Assembly (NCBI GenBank): GCA_002373715.1
Contig: DFLI01000048.1
Coordinates: 1-8,873 of the forward strand
Length of the DNA stretch: 8,873 nucleotides
Origin: Bacteroidales bacterium UBA3623
GTDB taxonomy: Bacteria > Bacteroidota > Bacteroidia > Bacteroidales > UBA932
Reading direction: 5' to 3'
Shown: positions 6,367 through 8,873 of the stretch, piece by piece
Position numbering within the stretch: the stretch's first letter is position 1
Layout of the letters: each line of letters begins with the position of its first letter
Program-made: the position numbers and the translations under genes
The notes under the pieces: model-generated
The model's input: the letters and a program-made list of their open reading frames with translations, nothing else
Database searches by the model: none
What the model was told of the DNA's origin: nothing

Positions 6367-6404
6367 GTAAAGTGTAAAGCCAAAAGTGTAAAGAGTTGTA
6401 AAGA
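6367..6404 (+). repeat. Short GTAAAG direct repeats downstream of the kinase gene
   Basis: GTAAAG occurs at 6367, 6374, 6388 and 6398, with a degenerate copy (AAAAGT phase) at 6381. The first four 7-bp units, 6367-6394, are in exact heptad register. A reverse CTTTAC follows at 6406-6411. The cluster overlaps the terminator arms, so part of it may be explained by the hairpin alone; it could also be a set of regulator half-sites. Confidence 0.5.
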
Positions 6405-6420
6405 CCTTTACACTTTTTTT
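6382..6420 (+). terminator. Intrinsic terminator after the regulator/kinase operon
   Basis: Arms AAAAGTGTAAAG (6382-6393) and CTTTACACTTTT (6406-6417) pair perfectly over 12 bp around a 12-nt loop and run into seven Ts (6414-6420). It lies 23 bp after the kinase stop and should separate that operon from tolC. The right arm can instead pair with the nearer TGTAAAG (6397-6403), leaving only a 2-nt spacer. Confidence 0.75.
6397..6412. promoter_or_regulatory. TGTAAAG/CTTTACA palindrome, candidate regulator site
   Basis: TGTAAAG-AC-CTTTACA: 7-bp arms, 2-bp spacer. The arms are the same as those over the response-regulator promoter at 4067-4083, where the spacer is 3 bp. The centre is about 109 bp upstream of the tolC ATG, in the usual range for an enhancer-type site of an NtrC-family activator. 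It overlaps the terminator, so its role as a binding site is uncertain. Confidence 0.4.
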
Positions 6421-6513
6421 GTGGGCGCCATTTTCGTTAACGATTGGTTATGAGGCAGTTAACTGATTTAGCACAGCGGATGCTTGTGTTTGGCACGGTT
6501 AAACATAAATAGC
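6421..6513 (+). promoter_or_regulatory. Upstream region of tolC with a sigma-54 -24-like motif
   Basis: No gene is seen here. TTGGCACG at 6490-6497 fits the -24 half of a sigma-54 promoter (YTGGCACG), but at the -12 position the sequence is AACAT rather than TTGCA. The implied start near 6517 falls just after the ATG at 6514. An overlapping TGTGTTTG (6485-6492) is one mismatch from the TAnnTTTG housekeeping box and would give a normal short leader. Which, if either, is used cannot be told from sequence. Confidence 0.3.
6434..6465. promoter_or_regulatory. Twin GTTAAC-centred palindromes upstream of tolC, candidate operator pair
   Basis: Two perfect 10-bp palindromes, TCGTTAACGA (6434-6443) and CAGTTAACTG (6456-6465), share the GTTAAC core. 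Their centres are 22 bp apart, about two helical turns, so proteins bound to both would lie on the same DNA face. They lie 49-80 bp upstream of the tolC start, in a gap with no gene. Confidence 0.45.
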
Positions 6514-7878
6514 ATGAAAAACCTTTTCATTAGTTGTGTAGTAATGGGCCTGGCGATCGCAGGGAATGCGCTTGCCAGCGCCCAGACTACTATGACGCTC
6601 CGGGACTGTATGGAGTATGCCATTTCCAACTCTACCAAGATCCGGATCCAGGAGGCAGCCATCGATGATGCCCGCATCGCCCGTCGGGATGCTCTTCTGG
6701 CCGTATTCACCCCCTCCATCAGTGCGGGGACATCGGCCTCCTACAGCTTTGGCCGTAATATTGACCCGGAGACCAATACCTATATCAACACCATATCTTT
6801 CAATAACGGATACAGCGTTTCGGCCGGCATTACACTTTTCAACGGTTTCGCGGCGGTGAATAACTACAAGATTTCCAAGACCGGAATGCTCATTGCCGAT
6901 TCGCAGGAGAAACAGCTGGAGGCCGACCTTTGCCTGGCCGTGATGGAGGCCTACTATAATGTAGTCTACTACAAGCGCCTCTGCGATGTGTACGAGGAGC
7001 AGGTGGCCATAGCCGAACAGGCTCTGAAAAAGGCTAAGAAACAGGAAGAGCTGGGCCAGAAGGGCCACGCCGACGTGATTCAGATGGAGGCCGACCTGGC
7101 CGACCGCCAGTACGACCTTACCAACACCTACAATATGTACGTGAGTCAGAAAATGACCCTCTCCGACCTGATGTTCTGGCCGGTGGATGAGGAACTGAAC
7201 ATTGACACTGGGATGCCCGATCAGGTCGGGCATGACGGTGCTCCTGTCATTCCCGGCTTGACCGGGAATCTCTCAGCCGATGACGTGGTGGACTTTGCCC
7301 TGGAGCACAATCCGGGTGTTCAGATTGCCAGCTGGAAGGCGCTCAATGCCAAGCGGGAACTGAATACCGCCAAGTGGCAGCTTCTGCCCTCGGTAAGCCT
7401 CAACGGTGGCTGGAATACCAGCTACTACGCGTTCCAGGGGAACCAGCCGGTCCCCTACATGGATCTTCTGAAAAGAAATGCCGGTGAATACGTCTCCCTG
7501 TCGGTGAGTATTCCCATCTACAATCGCCTCGCCAAGTATTCCACCATCGGCCGGAAAAGGAACGCCCTTTCCAAAGCCCAGGCCGAATACAATCAGAAGC
7601 TCCGTGATGTGGAAAGTGAGGTTCACAGGGCCATCCAGGACCGTGACGGTGCCGCCACTGCCTACCAGCAGGCGCAGCGCAAGGCTGAGGTACAGGCCGA
7701 GGCCTACACGCTGAACCTAAAGAAGCTGGAGCAGGGCCTCATCTCCCCGCTGGAATTCCAAACCGCCAACAACAATTACCTCAAGGCCCAGGCCGATGAG
7801 ATGAACTCCCTGTTCAAATATCTCATCAAGCAGGCGGTGGTAAGATATTATAACGGAATCGAATACATTAACCAATAA
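6514..7878 (+). CDS. TolC-family outer-membrane efflux channel with an in-frame palindromic-element insertion
   Basis: The 454-residue protein is the outer-membrane duct of a tripartite exporter. A Sec signal (MKNLFISCVVMGLAIAGNALASA) precedes Gln24. The mature chain has the two-fold OEP layout: first half about 28-225, starting TLRDCMEYAISNS, with long helices and barrel strands such as SYSFGRNIDP and the ISAGITLFNGFAA-type segment; second half about 255-454, starting VVDFALEHNPGVQIASW and including the ISPLEFQTANNNYLKAQ motif. Between the halves, residues 233-253 (GMPDQVGHDG then VIPGLTGNL) are a translated pair of palindromic elements. The ATG at 6514 is preferred to TTG at 6484, which would add ten residues before the signal peptide. 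The adaptor gene starts 34 bp downstream. The gene follows a terminator and probably has its own promoter in 6421-6513. Confidence 0.93.
   Translation: MKNLFISCVVMGLAIAGNALASAQTTMTLRDCMEYAISNSTKIRIQEAAIDDARIARRDALLAVFTPSISAGTSASYSFGRNIDPETNTYINTISFNNGYSVSAGITLFNGFAAVNNYKISKTGMLIADSQEKQLEADLCLAVMEAYYNVVYYKRLCDVYEEQVAIAEQALKKAKKQEELGQKGHADVIQMEADLADRQYDLTNTYNMYVSQKMTLSDLMFWPVDEELNIDTGMPDQVGHDGAPVIPGLTGNLSADDVVDFALEHNPGVQIASWKALNAKRELNTAKWQLLPSVSLNGGWNTSYYAFQGNQPVPYMDLLKRNAGEYVSLSVSIPIYNRLAKYSTIGRKRNALSKAQAEYNQKLRDVESEVHRAIQDRDGAATAYQQAQRKAEVQAEAYTLNLKKLEQGLISPLEFQTANNNYLKAQADEMNSLFKYLIKQAVVRYYNGIEYINQ
7210..7237 (+). repeat. Palindromic element, unit 4 (forward), inside tolC
   Basis: Arms ATGCCCGA (7213-7220) and TCGGGCAT (7226-7233) enclose TCAGG. 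It differs from unit 6 by one loop base and one flank base. It is translated as GMPDQVGHD, a different frame from that used in the response regulator. It forms an inverted pair with unit 5, 7 bp away. Confidence 0.85.
7245..7272 (-). repeat. Palindromic element, unit 5 (reverse), inside tolC
   Basis: Arms ATTCCCGG (7249-7256) and CCGGGAAT (7262-7269) enclose CTTGA. Compared with unit 2 it has one compensatory pair change in the stem (C-G to T-A type). It is translated as VIPGLTGNL, nearly the same peptide as unit 2 gives in the response regulator. Confidence 0.85.
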
Positions 7879-7906
7879 GAGATGCCCGATCAAGTCGGGC
7901 ATGACG
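7879..7906 (+). repeat. Palindromic element, unit 6 (forward, single), in the tolC-hlyD gap
   Basis: Arms ATGCCCGA (7882-7889) and TCGGGCAT (7895-7902) enclose TCAAG; flanks are GAG and GACG. It begins on the base after the tolC stop and occupies 28 of the 34 bp before the adaptor ATG at 7913. Its right arm contains an ATG (7901) in frame with the adaptor. There is no T-tract, so it is not a standard terminator; it could affect mRNA decay or adaptor translation. Confidence 0.85.
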
Positions 7907-7912
7907 AAGACT

Positions 7913-8873
7913 ATGGATAAGATCATTGAGAAGAAAACAGGTTGGCGGGTAGCATTCACCAGGAAGGCTCTCCCCTATTGGCTGGGCGCCTTGCTGCTGG
8001 CATTCATCGTGTACCTGATTGCAAGGCCCAATAACAAGACCCTGCGCGTGGATAAGGATACGGTTACCATCTCCAACGCCGTCCAGGGCGAGTTCAACGA
8101 CTATATCCGCATCAGCGGCCGCGTGCAGCCCATGACCACCATCCAGCTGAGCCCGCAGGAAGGCGGTATCGTGGAGAAAATCCTCATCGAAGAAGGTTCC
8201 CCGGTGAAAGCCGGCGACGCCATCCTGGTGCTCACCAATGACAACCTGGACATGCAGATCCTGAATGCCGAAGCCGACCTGGCGGAGAAGGAAAACATCC
8301 AACGCAATACGCAGATTTCCATGGAGCAGCAGAAGCTGGATGTGCGTCAGAACGTGCTGGAATACAGCATCCAGGTGGAACGCCTGCGCCGTGCCTACGA
8401 GCAGCAGAAGGCCCTTTACGAGGATAAACTCATCGCCCGGGAGGAGTATTTGAAGGCCGAGGAGGATTATCGGCTTGCCAAGCAGAAATACGACCTGGTC
8501 CGCGAACGCGCCGTCCAGGACAGCCTGTACCGCAGTGCCCAGATTAACCGGATGGAGGAGAGCCTGGAGAGCATGCTTCTCAATATGCAGATGATCCGTA
8601 AGCGCAAATCCAACCTCATTGTGAAAGCGCCCATCGACGGCGAACTGGGCCTTCTGGACGTGGTCCTCGGCCAGTCCATCGGCGCCGGAACCAAAATCGG
8701 CCAGATCAATTCCGTGGGCACGTACAAAGTTGAGGCTCAGATAGATGAGCACTACATCGACCGTGTCATTGCAGGCCTGTCGGCTACCTTCGAGCGCCAG
8801 GGCGAGACCTATTCCACCGTCATCCGCAAGGTTTATCCGGAGGTGCGCGACGGCAAGTTCAAGGCCGATTTCA
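7913..8873 (+). CDS. HlyD/MacA-type periplasmic adaptor (membrane fusion protein), 3' end missing
   Basis: The frame stays open to the window edge; 320 residues are visible from the ATG at 7913. Residues 20-37 (PYWLGALLLAFIVYLIA) are an N-terminal membrane anchor with a positive cytoplasmic side. The first lipoyl half-motif lies at about 66-107 (ISGRVQP, then GGIVEKILIEEGSPVKAGDAILVL). A long, charged alpha-helical hairpin follows at about 110-230. The second lipoyl half is SNLIVKAPIDGELGLLDVVLGQSIGAGT at about 233-260, then the start of the beta-barrel domain (YKVEAQIDEHYIDRVIAG). Such adaptors connect an inner-membrane ABC or RND pump to TolC; the pump is not in the window. An in-frame ATG at 7901 would add four residues (MTKT) but lies in the repeat element, so 7913 is taken as the older start. 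Co-transcription with tolC is very likely. Confidence 0.92.
   Translation, partial: MDKIIEKKTGWRVAFTRKALPYWLGALLLAFIVYLIARPNNKTLRVDKDTVTISNAVQGEFNDYIRISGRVQPMTTIQLSPQEGGIVEKILIEEGSPVKAGDAILVLTNDNLDMQILNAEADLAEKENIQRNTQISMEQQKLDVRQNVLEYSIQVERLRRAYEQQKALYEDKLIAREEYLKAEEDYRLAKQKYDLVRERAVQDSLYRSAQINRMEESLESMLLNMQMIRKRKSNLIVKAPIDGELGLLDVVLGQSIGAGTKIGQINSVGTYKVEAQIDEHYIDRVIAGLSATFERQGETYSTVIRKVYPEVRDGKFKADF

Noticed and set aside
7882..7902. Unit 6 hairpin as an intrinsic terminator between tolC and the adaptor
   Set aside because: The stem is strong but no T-run follows, and the same hairpin occurs within coding regions that must be transcribed through.
4491..7906. CRISPR array
   Set aside because: The repeats are palindromic, unevenly spaced (17 bp to about 1.9 kb), occur in both orientations and lie within translated genes; there are no regular spacers or cas genes.
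7868..8752. 294-codon minus-strand open frame opposite the adaptor gene
   Set aside because: The plus strand encodes a complete HlyD-type anchor, lipoyl halves and coiled coil. The C-terminal peptide of the shadow (HARLDRASLIG) is merely the reverse translation of palindromic unit 6.
1..8873. tRNA, rRNA or known riboswitch
   Set aside because: No cloverleaf, rRNA-like stretch or recognisable aptamer was noticed; intergenic gaps are short and accounted for by promoters, terminators and palindromes. A covariance-model scan would settle this.

Overview
The window looks like a chromosomal segment from a Bacteroidales bacterium, probably an uncultured gut or rumen member; the species cannot be named from the sequence. 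Evidence: coding regions are GC-rich and intergenic gaps are AT-rich. Exported proteins carry Bacteroidota-style signal peptides and lipoboxes. Start codons lack clear Shine-Dalgarno sequences. Several short leaders contain the Bacteroidota -7 promoter box (TAnnTTTG). A DUF5723-type outer-membrane barrel is also present.

Left part (1-4006): an incomplete minus-strand gene encodes a VanX/DdpX-like D-Ala-D-Ala dipeptidase with a lipoprotein signal (1-508). Divergent from it is a two-gene unit: a lipoprotein of unknown function (582-1742), then a DUF5723-type barrel (1739-3100), joined by an ATGA overlap. A strong hairpin (3105-3132) separates this unit from a convergent minus-strand gene for a small, probably barrel-shaped outer-membrane protein (3152-4006). 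No gene in this part is a recognisable pathway enzyme other than the dipeptidase; the rest are envelope proteins.

Right part (4025-8873): a short divergent promoter region precedes an NtrC-type sigma-54 response regulator (4088-5482) and, with no gap, a histidine kinase lacking a sensor domain (5483-6358). A terminator hairpin and a 155-bp intergenic region rich in palindromes follow. Next come a TolC-family outer-membrane channel (6514-7878) and the start of a HlyD/MacA-type periplasmic adaptor (7913 to the edge). The inner-membrane pump should lie just beyond the window. The simplest reading is a two-component system controlling a tripartite export pump.

The most striking observation is a family of small palindromic elements (26-29 bp) present as six units, all within this regulator/efflux locus. 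Two units form inverted pairs resembling REPINs (REP doublets). Three of the four insertion sites are inside genes and are translated in frame: at both interdomain linkers of the response regulator and at the mid-protein linker of TolC. The fourth fills nearly all of the tolC-hlyD gap. Units differ by compensatory base-pair changes in their stems, which points to selection on, or propagation through, the hairpin. A second layer of interest is a set of palindromes in the two regulatory regions (TGTAAAG/CTTTACA and twin GTTAAC-centred sites), which are candidate operators for the local response regulator.
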